In this document: piece by piece, positions 39,298 through 47,216 of the stretch
Position numbering within the stretch: the stretch's first letter is position 1
Layout: each line of letters starts with the position of its first letter
NCBI RefSeq assembly: GCF_001426645.1
Contig: NZ_LMEX01000002.1
Location: 702,322-766,321 of the forward strand
From: Rhodanobacter sp. Root480
GTDB taxonomy: Bacteria; Pseudomonadota; Gammaproteobacteria; Xanthomonadales; Rhodanobacteraceae
DNA: 64,000 bases
Direction of reading: 5' to 3'
Position numbers and translations under genes: made by a program
Notes under the pieces: generated by a model
Database searches by the model: none
What the model was told of the DNA's origin: nothing
What the model saw: only the letters and a program-made list of their open reading frames with translations

Positions 39298-40028
39298 GCG
39301 GCCAGGCCCTCGTCGCTGCCGATAATCTTCACGAAGGCATCCTCCAGGTTCGCTTCACCGGTTTGCGCACGCAGCGCATCGGGTGTTTCATCGGCCACCA
39401 CACGGCCGCGGGCGATCACCACGATGCGATCGCACAACGCACCCACCTCCTGCATGATGTGGCTGGAAAACAGCACGCAACGGCCTTCGGCGCGCAGTTT
39501 CAGCATGAACTGGCGCAAGGCGCGGGTGGCCATCACGTCCAGCCCGTTGGTGGGCTCGTCGAGGATTACGTTGCCGGGGTCGTGGATCAGCGCACGGGCG
39601 ATCGCGGTCTTCACCCGCTGGCCTTGCGAGAAGCCTTCGGTGCGGCGGTCGGCGATGTCGCCCATCTCCAGCGCCTGCACCAGCGCTTCGCGGCGGGTGC
39701 GCAGCTCGTCGTCGGGCAGGCCTTGCAGGCGTGCGAAATAGTCGATGTTCTCGCGCGCGGTGAGTCGTTTGTACAGCCCGCGCGCATCCGGCAGCACGCC
39801 CAGCCGGCGACGCACCGCCAGCGGATCGACAGCGGCGTCGATGCCGTCCACCAGCACCTGGCCGCGGTCGGGCGTCATCAACGTATAGAGCATGCGCAGC
39901 GTGGTGGTCTTGCCGGCGCCGTTGGGGCCCAGCAGGCCGGTGATCTCGCCATCGCGGGCGCTGAAGCCGACACCATCCACGGCGCGCACGTCGCCGAATG
40001 CCTTGTGCAGATCCTTTACTTCGATCAT
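39294..40028 (-). CDS. natA: ABC transporter ATP-binding protein, NatA type
   Basis: A 244-residue ABC ATPase with Walker A LLGPNGAGKTTTLRML, signature FSQGQRVKTAIARAL and Walker B VILDEPTNGLD. It begins MIEVKDLHKAFGDVRAVDGV, after an AAGGA ribosome site. It pairs with the overlapping NatB permease. It lies 12 bp after the S33 peptidase gene, consistent with one transcript. The transported substrate is unknown. Confidence 0.92.
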   Translation of the reverse strand: MIEVKDLHKAFGDVRAVDGVGFSARDGEITGLLGPNGAGKTTTLRMLYTLMTPDRGQVLVDGIDAAVDPLAVRRRLGVLPDARGLYKRLTARENIDYFARLQGLPDDELRTRREALVQALEMGDIADRRTEGFSQGQRVKTAIARALIHDPGNVILDEPTNGLDVMATRALRQFMLKLRAEGRCVLFSSHIMQEVGALCDRIVVIARGRVVADETPDALRAQTGEANLEDAFVKIIGSDEGLAA

Positions 40029-40040
40029 GGGGGCGGTCCT

Positions 40041-41615
40041 TTAAGGTGTTGAACCGTTGAAATCGATGAACAGCGGCGGGGCCTGCAACCGGTCCAGGCA
40101 ACTGGCGTCCAGCGCCTTCGGCTGCAGATCCTCGATGAATTTTTTCACCAGCCGCGGCGCGCAGCCGGCCCCCATCACGTTGTGACCCTGGCCCTTGAGC
40201 ACCAGGTGGCGCGCGTCGGCAAGCCCCTTCAGCACGGCCTCGCCATACGCCGGCGGTGTCACCGGATCGTATTGGCCCGACAGCAGCAAGGCCGGCGTGG
40301 CGCTGCGCAACGGCTGGTGGAAATCGGCCGGCCGCGTGCCGCGCGGCCACACGGTGCACACCGCCTGCAACGCGGTGATCATCCGCGTGCCCAGGATGGT
40401 GTCCTCATCCTGCGGGCGCGGGCGCAGCAAATCGGCATCCTCGCTGCAGATCACCGACGACTGCATGCCGCCATCCATCGAATCGACCAGATCGCCCTGC
40501 AGCAATTTCGCCTGGCCCAGCAGCGGTCCCACGTCGCCGTGTGCGGCCGCGTCGATCGACAACGGCAGCAGCGCGGCGGTGAGCGGCGTGTAGGCGAACA
40601 TGCGCACCACGCTGGCCAGCGAATCCTCGCTCAGCACGCGCTGCACGCTCTGGTAGCTCTGCGGGTCGCGAAAACTCACCTTGTGCGGGTTGGCGCGCAG
40701 CGCATCGCGCAGTTGATAGAGCGTCTGGTACGGGTCGCCAAACCGCGCCTTGCAGGCAGGTTGCGCCGTGCAGCGGGCGAACTGCAGCTTCAGGGCCGCG
40801 TCGAGGTTCTGCGCAAAATCCTCCCCCAGCACCAGCGGGTTGGGCACCACGCCATCGAGCACCAGGCTGCGGATCGCGTCCGGATGATGCATGGCGTATT
40901 GCTGAGCCACGCGGGTGCCGTAGGACACCCCGACCAGGTCGAAACGCGGCGAACCCAACGCACGGCGCACGTCTTCCAGATCCTGCACCGCGATGGTGGT
41001 GGTGTAGTAGCGCGGATCGGCACGCGCCTGCACCTGCTGCAGGCAACGCGCCGTTTCCGCCCGTAGCGCCTCCGGGTCGAAGCCCACCTTTTCGTCGGTA
41101 GCCGCCTGCTCCGGCCCCTTGCAGCTGAGCGGGTTGGAATGACCGGTGCCGCGCTGGTCCAGCAGCAGCACGTTGCGGTGCGCCAGCAGCGGATCGAGCG
41201 CATTCGCCACCCCGGACCAGCTTTCCGTGGCGGCCTGGCCGGGGCCACCGGCCAGCAGCACCACCATGTCTTTCGCCGGCAGCTGCGCCGCCGAACGAAT
41301 CACCGCCAGGTTCAGGCTGATCTTGCGGCTGTGTGGGTCGGCGCGGTTCTCCGGCACCTCGAACGGTGCACACCACGCCGCGCTGGACAGCCCGGTATGC
41401 GGCTGCGGCAATTCGCAGGCGGTCAGCGTGAGCGAGCCCAGCCGCCAGGTGCGCGGCTTTTGCGGCACGCTGGGGGCGGTGGGCTGGGTACTGGCAGCGG
41501 TCGGAGCCGTGGCGTCGGATGGCGCCTGATCCGTATGGAAATAGCTCCAGGCGAACCAGCCCAGGCCCGCTGCGGCGAGCACGATGCGGAACACGGTACG
41601 GGGTGCGAGCTTCAT
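40041..41615 (-). CDS. S33-family alpha/beta hydrolase with TAP-like C-terminal domain
   Basis: A 524-residue protein with an N-terminal hydrophobic anchor (FRIVLAAAGLGWFAWSYF), so it faces the periplasm. The oxyanion strand is VVLLAGGPGQAATESW, the nucleophile elbow is LVGVSYGTRVAQQYA (GxSxG) and the C-terminal LLLSGQYDPVTPPAYGEAVL and LKGQGHNVMG carry the Asp and His of the triad. This is the proline-iminopeptidase/tripeptidyl-peptidase-like group. Four cysteines in the insert may form disulfides. AGGAG lies 9 bp upstream. Its start overlaps the stop of a 38-codon ORF. Confidence 0.87.
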   Translation of the reverse strand: MKLAPRTVFRIVLAAAGLGWFAWSYFHTDQAPSDATAPTAASTQPTAPSVPQKPRTWRLGSLTLTACELPQPHTGLSSAAWCAPFEVPENRADPHSRKISLNLAVIRSAAQLPAKDMVVLLAGGPGQAATESWSGVANALDPLLAHRNVLLLDQRGTGHSNPLSCKGPEQAATDEKVGFDPEALRAETARCLQQVQARADPRYYTTTIAVQDLEDVRRALGSPRFDLVGVSYGTRVAQQYAMHHPDAIRSLVLDGVVPNPLVLGEDFAQNLDAALKLQFARCTAQPACKARFGDPYQTLYQLRDALRANPHKVSFRDPQSYQSVQRVLSEDSLASVVRMFAYTPLTAALLPLSIDAAAHGDVGPLLGQAKLLQGDLVDSMDGGMQSSVICSEDADLLRPRPQDEDTILGTRMITALQAVCTVWPRGTRPADFHQPLRSATPALLLSGQYDPVTPPAYGEAVLKGLADARHLVLKGQGHNVMGAGCAPRLVKKFIEDLQPKALDASCLDRLQAPPLFIDFNGSTP

Positions 41616-41728
41616 GGCATGGGCTCCTCGTGGGACCGGAAGGGAATGATGGCGGCATGGCGGCGCGTTGACCGCTCGGGACTGTGGGCCATGCTTTCGC
41701 CGTACATCGTCATCGCGGGGTTGCTCAT
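41612..41728 (-). CDS. Possible 38-residue peptide between XRE and S33 genes
   Basis: MSNPAMTMYGESMAHSPERS and 18 more residues, ending EEPMP. The ATG lies 10 bp after the XRE stop, with GAGGG as a plausible ribosome site. The stop overlaps the S33 peptidase ATG (ATGA). It contains no domain. It may serve only to carry ribosomes to the next gene, or be chance. Confidence 0.35.
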   Translation of the reverse strand: MSNPAMTMYGESMAHSPERSTRRHAAIIPFRSHEEPMP

Positions 41729-41738
41729 GGAGAGGCCC

Positions 41739-41933
41739 TCATTCGCCCGGATCGAAGATCGATTCGATCGGACGGCCAAACAGGGCGGCAATCTTGAACG
41801 CCAGCGGCAGGCTGGGATCGTACTTGCCGGTTTCGATCGCGTTGACGGTTTGCCGCGAGACGTCCAGCCGCTCGGCCATTTCCGCCTGCGACCAGCCCTG
41901 GTCACCACGCAATTCGCGGACATGGTTATTCAC
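41739..41933 (-). CDS. XRE-family helix-turn-helix regulator, 64 residues
   Basis: A minimal Cro/CI-type repressor: VRELRGDQGWSQAEMAERLD is helices 1-2, VSRQTVNAIETGKYDPSL contains the recognition helix, and LAFKIAALFGRPIESIFDP is the usual end. It is the YozG-like class encoded next to a membrane protein. The start is GTG at 41933, which overlaps the stop of the upstream membrane-protein gene (41926). I infer it represses its own operon at the two palindromes at 43521-43582. Confidence 0.9.
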   Translation of the reverse strand: MNNHVRELRGDQGWSQAEMAERLDVSRQTVNAIETGKYDPSLPLAFKIAALFGRPIESIFDPGE

Positions 41934-42534
41934 GGTCGCGGTAACGCCTGGCGACCAGCGGCTTGGTGATACCGAAGATGGCGAAAAGGCACGGCATCAC
42001 CCAGATCGCGACCGTATGGCCACTCACCTGCCACCCGATGTCCGCCAGCGGCAGCAGGCCGAAACTGAAGAAGCCGAATGCCGTCGACATCGCGGCGATC
42101 GCGATGGCCTCCAGGTCGATACGCCGCTCCAGTTCGTCCTGGTCGCGCAGCACGCGAACCATGGCGCGAACCAGCAGCGCGATCGGCAGCAGCGGCAGCG
42201 CAGCCAGCGCCACCCGTGCGGCGACACTTTCCATGCGGGGCACCAGCGCGCCGGACACCATCATCAGCACTACATAGCCCGCCATCGCCGGAAAAAATTC
42301 GCGCAGGTAGCGCACATGCACCGGGCGCATCACCTCCTCGCGGGCGAAGCGTGCGCACAGCAGCCACGCTGCACCGGTGGCGGCAACCACAAGGCCCAGG
42401 GTGACCAGCCAGCGGCGACCGGTGAGCATACCCGCGAGCAGACAGGGCAAGGCGCAAAGTACGGCCACGCCCCCCATCATCGCCAGTGCGCGGCGGTTGG
42501 TGAGTTTCGACGGTGATTTCGATGGTCCGGACAT
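41926..42534 (-). CDS. Multi-pass membrane protein partner of the XRE regulator
   Basis: A 202-residue protein with about six hydrophobic segments, such as ALAMMGGVAVLCALPCLLAG, MAGYVVLMMVSGALV and VALAALPLLPIALLVRAMV, and a short charged stretch LRDQDELERRIDLEA between helices. I start at MSGPSKSPSK because AGGAG is 7 bp upstream; ATGs 8 and 12 codons earlier lack a site. The family is not recognised by name. The arrangement membrane protein then small XRE regulator is common in bacteria and often autoregulated. It is 39 bp from the upstream hydrolase gene. Confidence 0.78.
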   Translation of the reverse strand: MSGPSKSPSKLTNRRALAMMGGVAVLCALPCLLAGMLTGRRWLVTLGLVVAATGAAWLLCARFAREEVMRPVHVRYLREFFPAMAGYVVLMMVSGALVPRMESVAARVALAALPLLPIALLVRAMVRVLRDQDELERRIDLEAIAIAAMSTAFGFFSFGLLPLADIGWQVSGHTVAIWVMPCLFAIFGITKPLVARRYRDRE

Positions 42535-42573
42535 GCGGCGGCTCCTGTCATCTTCCATGCTGGCAATCATGGC

Positions 42574-43503
42574 CTAGTCTCCCAGCGCTGCCAGGAAGCC
42601 ATCCAGCGTCCGCTGGAATTCCGTCGGCTGGTCGAGCATCACGAAATGCCGCGAAGGCGAGATCGAGACCACTTTCGCCTGCGGAGCCTGTGCCAGCAGG
42701 CCCTCGTAGTATGCGGTCTTCTGCGCTTCGCTCATCGCCTTCGGTGGCTGACTGAAGTCCGGCGCGTTGTACGGCGAGATCTCCAGGATCGGCACGTTCG
42801 CATTCTTCAACAGCGGGCGATAATCGGCCGCCATGTCTTCTGCCATGTACTGCGCGCTGGCCTTGATGTCGCTGCGCGCATTCATTGGCGCATAGCGCGC
42901 GGCCAGTTGCGGATCGATCACCCCGACGTTCTGCATGTAGGCCAGCGACTGCGCCGCAAACTGCCCGGGCGAGAGCGCGGCCACCTGCTGCTGTATCCGC
43001 GCGGCCATGGCCTTGCGCTGATCCACGCCCATCCGCTCCATGCCGGGGAAGACGGGCAACCCGTCGACCGCCACCACGCCGGAAATCATTTGCGGATGCT
43101 CCCCGGCAAAGCGCAACGCCAGCGTGCCGCCCAGGCTGTGGCCCACCAGCACCGGCTTGTCGATCTTCCGCAGCTCGATCAACTGCTTCAGCGACGCATC
43201 CGCCTGATCGAACAGGTTGCCGCCGCCGGCCGGAGGCGGCACGCCATCAAACCCGGCCAGCGTCACCGCATACACCACGTGGTCTTTTTGCAGCGCCCGA
43301 ATCGTCCGCTCCCACACCCACGGCCCGCCCTCCAGCCCGGGAATCAGGATCACTGGTTGGCCATGGTTGCCATGGCGTTCGACTTTCAGCGTGCCGACCT
43401 TGCCTGTCGCCGCGAGCGGTTGCGCATACACGGGGCCATGCGACAGCCATGCCGCGAGCCCGAGCAACAGCGGGACCATCATCCGATATCCGATCTTGTT
43501 CAT
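42574..43503 (-). CDS. Exported alpha/beta hydrolase
   Basis: A 309-residue protein with a signal peptide (MMVPLLLGLAAWLSHGPVYA region, cleavage near residue 27). The oxyanion motif is VILIPGLEGGPWVW, the nucleophile elbow LVGHSLGGTLALRFA (GxSxG), and the C-terminal ISPSRHFVMLDQP carries the histidine. Substrate unknown; lipase, esterase and lactonase relatives all share these motifs. The start at MNKIGYRM gives GGAGG at 7 bp; the ATG two codons earlier is too close to it. First gene of the minus-strand operon behind the twin operators. Confidence 0.85.
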   Translation of the reverse strand: MNKIGYRMMVPLLLGLAAWLSHGPVYAQPLAATGKVGTLKVERHGNHGQPVILIPGLEGGPWVWERTIRALQKDHVVYAVTLAGFDGVPPPAGGGNLFDQADASLKQLIELRKIDKPVLVGHSLGGTLALRFAGEHPQMISGVVAVDGLPVFPGMERMGVDQRKAMAARIQQQVAALSPGQFAAQSLAYMQNVGVIDPQLAARYAPMNARSDIKASAQYMAEDMAADYRPLLKNANVPILEISPYNAPDFSQPPKAMSEAQKTAYYEGLLAQAPQAKVVSISPSRHFVMLDQPTEFQRTLDGFLAALGD

Positions 43504-43520
43504 GGCCATGCCTCCGTCTA

Positions 43521-43582
43521 TGTCAAGTAAACTTGACACAAGACTAGAAGCACCACGATCGTGATGTCAAGCAAACTTTACA
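43521..43582 (-). promoter_or_regulatory. Promoter with two palindromic operators for the hydrolase-XRE-NatAB operon
   Basis: Operator 1 is the perfect palindrome TGTCAAGTAAACTTGACA (43521-43538). Operator 2 is TGTCAAGCAAACTTTACA (43565-43582), with two mismatches to it; the centres are 44 bp apart. On the minus strand operator 2 ends in TTGACA, a consensus -35, with TCTAGT as a -10 after 16 bp (43543-43548). Operator 1 then falls at the transcription start. Such placement is expected of a repressor that blocks both promoter elements. The nearest candidate regulator is the XRE protein encoded in the operon. Confidence 0.75.
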
Positions 43583-43654
43583 TGACGCGAAAGGGTGCGG
43601 AGGTCATCGCGCCATCGCCACGCCAAGGCCATTCCGATCGATACGAAACGCCTC

Positions 43655-44401
43655 TCAACGCGACGAGATGTATTTCTCGCGCCTGATCTGCGACACCGGC
43701 AGGCCGAATTCCTTCAGCGCGCCGAAGGCGGCGTCGACCATGTTGGGGTTGCCGCAGAGGTAGGCGATGTCGCGCTCGGCGGCGGGGCCCAGCTCGGCCA
43801 GCACGTTCTGCACGTGGCCGCTGCGATCGCCGGGACGCGGCACGGCACGCGCCTCGCGGCTGAGGCAGCCGTGGAACAAAAAGCCCGGGTGCGTCTGCGC
43901 GAACGCCTCGAATTGCTCGCCGTAGAGCAGCTCGGTTTCGTTGCGCGCGCCATACAGCAGCACCACTTCGCGATCACCGCGCGCCAGCAGTTGCTCGATC
44001 TGCGGCAGCATGGCGCGGTAAGGCGTAACCCCGGTGCCGGTGGCCAGCAGCAGGTAGCGCGGATGCGCGTCGGTGGCCTGCAGGCAGAAACGGCCGTAGG
44101 GGCCGCTGGCGTCCACGATGCCGCCGACGGGCAGGTCGCCGAGCAGCCTGGTGGCCGCACCGCCTTCCACGTAGCTCACGGCGATCTCGATGCGCGACAC
44201 CGGCGAACTGCCGTCGCCCACGCTGGCCACCGAATAGCTGCGCTTGGTGGCCGTGCCGTCGTCGTAATGGAAATGGATCTGCAGGAACTGGCCGGGCGTG
44301 AACGCCAGCGGTTGCCCGTCGACCCGCTCGAACACCAGATGGCGTACGGCGGAGGCCAGCATGTGACTGTCGACGAGGCGGAGCTGGAAGTGATCGGCCA
44401 T
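43655..44401 (-). CDS. fpr: Ferredoxin/flavodoxin-NADP+ reductase
   Basis: A 248-residue FAD reductase. The FAD-binding motif is TKRSYSVAS (RxYS), the NADP loop is YLLLATGTGVTPYRAML, and AYLCGNPNMVDAAFGALKEFG and the terminal REKYISSR are typical of Fpr. It exchanges electrons between NADPH and ferredoxin or flavodoxin. The ATG at 44401 begins MADHFQLRLVD after a GGAA site. Divergent from the YadG-type ATPase gene. Confidence 0.93.
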   Translation of the reverse strand: MADHFQLRLVDSHMLASAVRHLVFERVDGQPLAFTPGQFLQIHFHYDDGTATKRSYSVASVGDGSSPVSRIEIAVSYVEGGAATRLLGDLPVGGIVDASGPYGRFCLQATDAHPRYLLLATGTGVTPYRAMLPQIEQLLARGDREVVLLYGARNETELLYGEQFEAFAQTHPGFLFHGCLSREARAVPRPGDRSGHVQNVLAELGPAAERDIAYLCGNPNMVDAAFGALKEFGLPVSQIRREKYISSR

Positions 44402-44492
44402 GGTGATTCCGGAAACGGTGTGTGCTTCTGGCACGGCCAGACGGCAGGATGTAGCCCGCTATAATAAGGGGCTAGCCTTTTCGGTGCAGCCC

Positions 44493-45476
44493 ATGTCATT
44501 GCAGTCCCTTTCTTCCGCACCCGCGCTCGTGGTCGACAACCTGCGCAAGGTCTATGGCAACGGCGTGGAAGCGCTGAAGGGCATCAGCCTCACGGTGCAG
44601 CCGGGTGATTTCTTCGCCCTGCTCGGCCCCAACGGCGCGGGCAAATCCACCTTGATCGGCATTCTTTCCTCGCTGGTCAACTCCACCAGCGGCGACGCGA
44701 AGGTGTTCGGTGTGTCGGTCAACGACGACCGTAGCGCCGCGATGCGGCTGATCGGGCTGGTGCCGCAGGAAATCAACTTCAACCAGTTCGAGAAGCCGTT
44801 CGACATCTGCGTCAACGAGGCCGGTTTCTACGGCATCCCGCGCAAGGAAGCCGCCCGCCGCGCGGAGAAATACCTGAAGGAGCTGCGCCTGTGGGACAAG
44901 GCGCAGATGCAGGCGCGCACGCTGTCCGGCGGCATGAAGCGGCGCCTGATGATCGCCCGCGCGATGATGAACGAGCCGAAGCTCTTGATCCTGGACGAGC
45001 CCACCGCGGGCGTGGACATCGAGATCCGCCGCTCGATGTGGCAGTTCGTCAGCGCCATCAACGCGGCCGGCACCACCGTGATCCTCACCACGCATTACCT
45101 GGAGGAAGCCGAGTCGCTGTGCCGCAACATCGCGATCATCGACCACGGCACCATCATCGAGAACACCAGCATGAAGCGGCTGTTGGCGACGCTGGACGTG
45201 GAGACCTTCGTGCTCGACGTGATCACCATCCCCGACGAGCTGCCGAACCTGCCCAACGTCACCCTGCGCCGCCGCGACGAACACACGCTGGAGGCCGAAA
45301 TGGCCCGCTCGCACGACCTCAATTCGCTGTTCGCGCAGCTCTCCACGCACGGCATCATGGTGACCTCGATGCGCAACAAGACCAACCGGCTGGAGGAGCT
45401 GTTCGTGCGGCTGGTGGAAGGTGGACGGGGAGCAGGCCGCATGAGCGCATCGAACAAAAGCGAGATCCGCGCATGA
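44493..45476 (+). CDS. yadG: ABC transporter ATP-binding protein (YadG-like)
   Basis: A 327-residue ABC ATPase with Walker A LLGPNGAGKSTLIG, signature TLSGGMKRRLMIARAMM and Walker B LLILDEPTAGVDIEIR. The C-terminal part beyond residue 230 is the extra domain of the YadG/daunorubicin-resistance type. A consensus TATAAT at 44460-44465 lies 28 bp upstream, without a good -35. The permease gene overlaps it by 4 bp. Substrate unknown; relatives export lipids or drugs. Confidence 0.9.
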   Translation: MSLQSLSSAPALVVDNLRKVYGNGVEALKGISLTVQPGDFFALLGPNGAGKSTLIGILSSLVNSTSGDAKVFGVSVNDDRSAAMRLIGLVPQEINFNQFEKPFDICVNEAGFYGIPRKEAARRAEKYLKELRLWDKAQMQARTLSGGMKRRLMIARAMMNEPKLLILDEPTAGVDIEIRRSMWQFVSAINAAGTTVILTTHYLEEAESLCRNIAIIDHGTIIENTSMKRLLATLDVETFVLDVITIPDELPNLPNVTLRRRDEHTLEAEMARSHDLNSLFAQLSTHGIMVTSMRNKTNRLEELFVRLVEGGRGAGRMSASNKSEIRA

Positions 45477-46252
45477 GCAACACCACCGCCAACCTGGTCG
45501 CCCTCAACACCTTGGTGCGCCGCGAGATCGTGCGCATCATGCGCATCTGGACGCAGACGCTGATTCCGCCGGCGATCACCATGACGCTGTACTTCGTGAT
45601 CTTCGGCAAGCTGATCGGCAGCAAGATCGGCCCGATCCAGGGTCACTTCAGCTACATGCAGTACATCGTGCCGGGACTGGTGATGATGAGCATCATCACC
45701 AACAGCTACGGCAACATCTCCAGCTCGTTCTTCGGCGCCAAGTTCAGCCGCGCAGTGGAGGAGATGCTGGTGTCGCCGATGCCGAACTGGGTGATCCTGC
45801 TGGGCTACGTCACCGGCGCGGTGGCGCGCGGTCTGGTGGTGGGCGTGCTGGTGCTGCTGATCGCGCTGTTCTTCACCGACCTGCACGTGATGCACCCGCT
45901 GATCACGTTCGCCTCGGTGCTGCTGGGCGCCACCATCTTCTCGCTGGCCGGCTTCGTCAACGCGGTGTACGCGAAGAAATTCGACGACATCGCGCTGGTG
46001 CCGACTTTCATCCTGACCCCGCTGACCTACCTCGGCGGCGTGTTCTACTCGGTCAACATGCTGGCCGAACCGTGGCAGGCGATCTCGCGCGCCAACCCGA
46101 TCCTGTACATGGTCAACGCCTTCCGCTTCGGCGTGCTCGGCATCAGCGACGTGCACCTGGGCGTGGCGTTCGCGGTAATGCTGGGCTTCGCGGTCGGCCT
46201 CTCGGCGCTGGCGCTGCAGCTGTTGAAGCGCGGCGTGGGGCTGAGGAGCTGA
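45473..46252 (+). CDS. yadH: ABC-2 type permease (YadH-like)
   Basis: A 259-residue permease with six TM helices. The first is ITMTLYFVIFGKLIG, and the ABC-2 signature region is FSRAVEEMLVSPMPNWVILLGYV. YLGGVFYSVNMLAEPWQAIS and NPILYMVNAFRFG match YadH closely. It begins at the ATGA overlap with the ATPase gene and forms a two-gene exporter operon with it. Confidence 0.9.
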   Translation: MSNTTANLVALNTLVRREIVRIMRIWTQTLIPPAITMTLYFVIFGKLIGSKIGPIQGHFSYMQYIVPGLVMMSIITNSYGNISSSFFGAKFSRAVEEMLVSPMPNWVILLGYVTGAVARGLVVGVLVLLIALFFTDLHVMHPLITFASVLLGATIFSLAGFVNAVYAKKFDDIALVPTFILTPLTYLGGVFYSVNMLAEPWQAISRANPILYMVNAFRFGVLGISDVHLGVAFAVMLGFAVGLSALALQLLKRGVGLRS

Positions 46253-46256
46253 GAAT

Positions 46257-46387
46257 CGGGAATGGGGAATAGGGAATGGGTGAAGCGCCGCGACCATAAG
46301 CGGCACGCTTTGCTCATGATCGGGCCGCCAAATCAGCACCCTCTCGCCTCACCTCATCCATTCTCCATTCCCTATTCCCCATTCCCG
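46257..46387. repeat. Inverted GGGAATAGGGAATGG repeats between yadH and rluF
   Basis: A 23-base arm at 46257-46279 (beginning CGGGAATGGGG) is perfectly complementary to 46365-46387, with an 85-base loop. The loop shows no gene. The unit is the same as the tandem copies at 16551-16578. Confidence 0.8.
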
Positions 46388-46398
46388 GCCTTCCATCC

Positions 46399-47118
46399 AT
46401 GCGCGTAAACAAATACATCAGCGAAGCTGGCCTGTGCTCGCGCCGCGAGGCGGACGAGTTGCTGCTGGCCGGGCGCGTCACCATCAACGGCGAGGTGGTC
46501 ACGACGGGCGCCAAGGCGCTGGACGGGGACGAGGTGCGCGTGGATGGTGAGGTCGTCAAGGCGCGCATCCTGGCCGCCACGCCAGCGGCGAAGAAGGCGG
46601 TCTACATCGCGCTGAACAAGCCGGTCGGCATCACCTGCACCACCGATCAGGGCGTGGACGGCAACATCGTGGATTTCGTGGATCACCCGCAGCGGATCTT
46701 TCCGATCGGCCGGCTGGACAAGGATTCCGAGGGGCTGATCCTGCTGACCAGCAACGGCGACATCGTCAACGAGATCCTGCGCTCGGAAAACCACCACGAG
46801 AAGGAATACCTGGTCGGCGTGAACAAGGCGGTCACCGACGACTTCCTCAGCGGCATGAGCAAGGGCGTGCGCATCCACAACCAGATGACGAACCCCTGCC
46901 GCGTGCGGCGCATCGCCAAGTTTGGCTTCTCGATCGTGCTGACCCAAGGCCTGAACCGGCAGATCCGGCTGATGGCCGCCGCCTTCGGCTACCGCGTCAC
47001 CCAGCTGCGTCGCGTGCGCATCGACAACGTGAAGCTGGCCCACCTGAAACCCGGCCAGTGGCGCAACCTCACCGAAGCGGAATTGAAGGGCCTGCTGCCC
47101 GGCCGTACGCAGTGGTGA
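46399..47118 (+). CDS. rluF: 23S rRNA pseudouridine synthase RluF
   Basis: A 239-residue RsuA/RluF-type pseudouridine synthase. An N-terminal S4 RNA-binding domain (MRVNKYISEAGLCSRREADE) precedes the catalytic domain with FPIGRLDKDSEGLILLTSNG, whose aspartate is the nucleophile. LTQGLNRQIRLMAAAFGYRV is the family's C-terminal motif. KPVGITCTTDQGVDGNIVDF and the overall sequence match RluF (position 2604) better than RsuA. Confidence 0.92.
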   Translation: MRVNKYISEAGLCSRREADELLLAGRVTINGEVVTTGAKALDGDEVRVDGEVVKARILAATPAAKKAVYIALNKPVGITCTTDQGVDGNIVDFVDHPQRIFPIGRLDKDSEGLILLTSNGDIVNEILRSENHHEKEYLVGVNKAVTDDFLSGMSKGVRIHNQMTNPCRVRRIAKFGFSIVLTQGLNRQIRLMAAAFGYRVTQLRRVRIDNVKLAHLKPGQWRNLTEAELKGLLPGRTQW

Positions 47119-47135
47119 TGCCGCGCCGATCTTCT

Positions 47136-47204
47136 GTAGGAGCGGCTTCAGCCGCGATGCTTTTCGGGCAGCCCCAAGAGCATCGCGGCTGAAGCCGCTC
47201 CTAC
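47136..47204. repeat. REP-like palindrome, GTAGGAGCG family, second copy
   Basis: A perfect 25-bp inverted repeat (arms 47136-47160 and 47180-47204, beginning GTAGGAGCGGCTTCAGCCGC) with a 19-base loop between convergent rluF and tsaD. Confidence 0.88.
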
Positions 47205-47216
47205 AACAACGATCCG

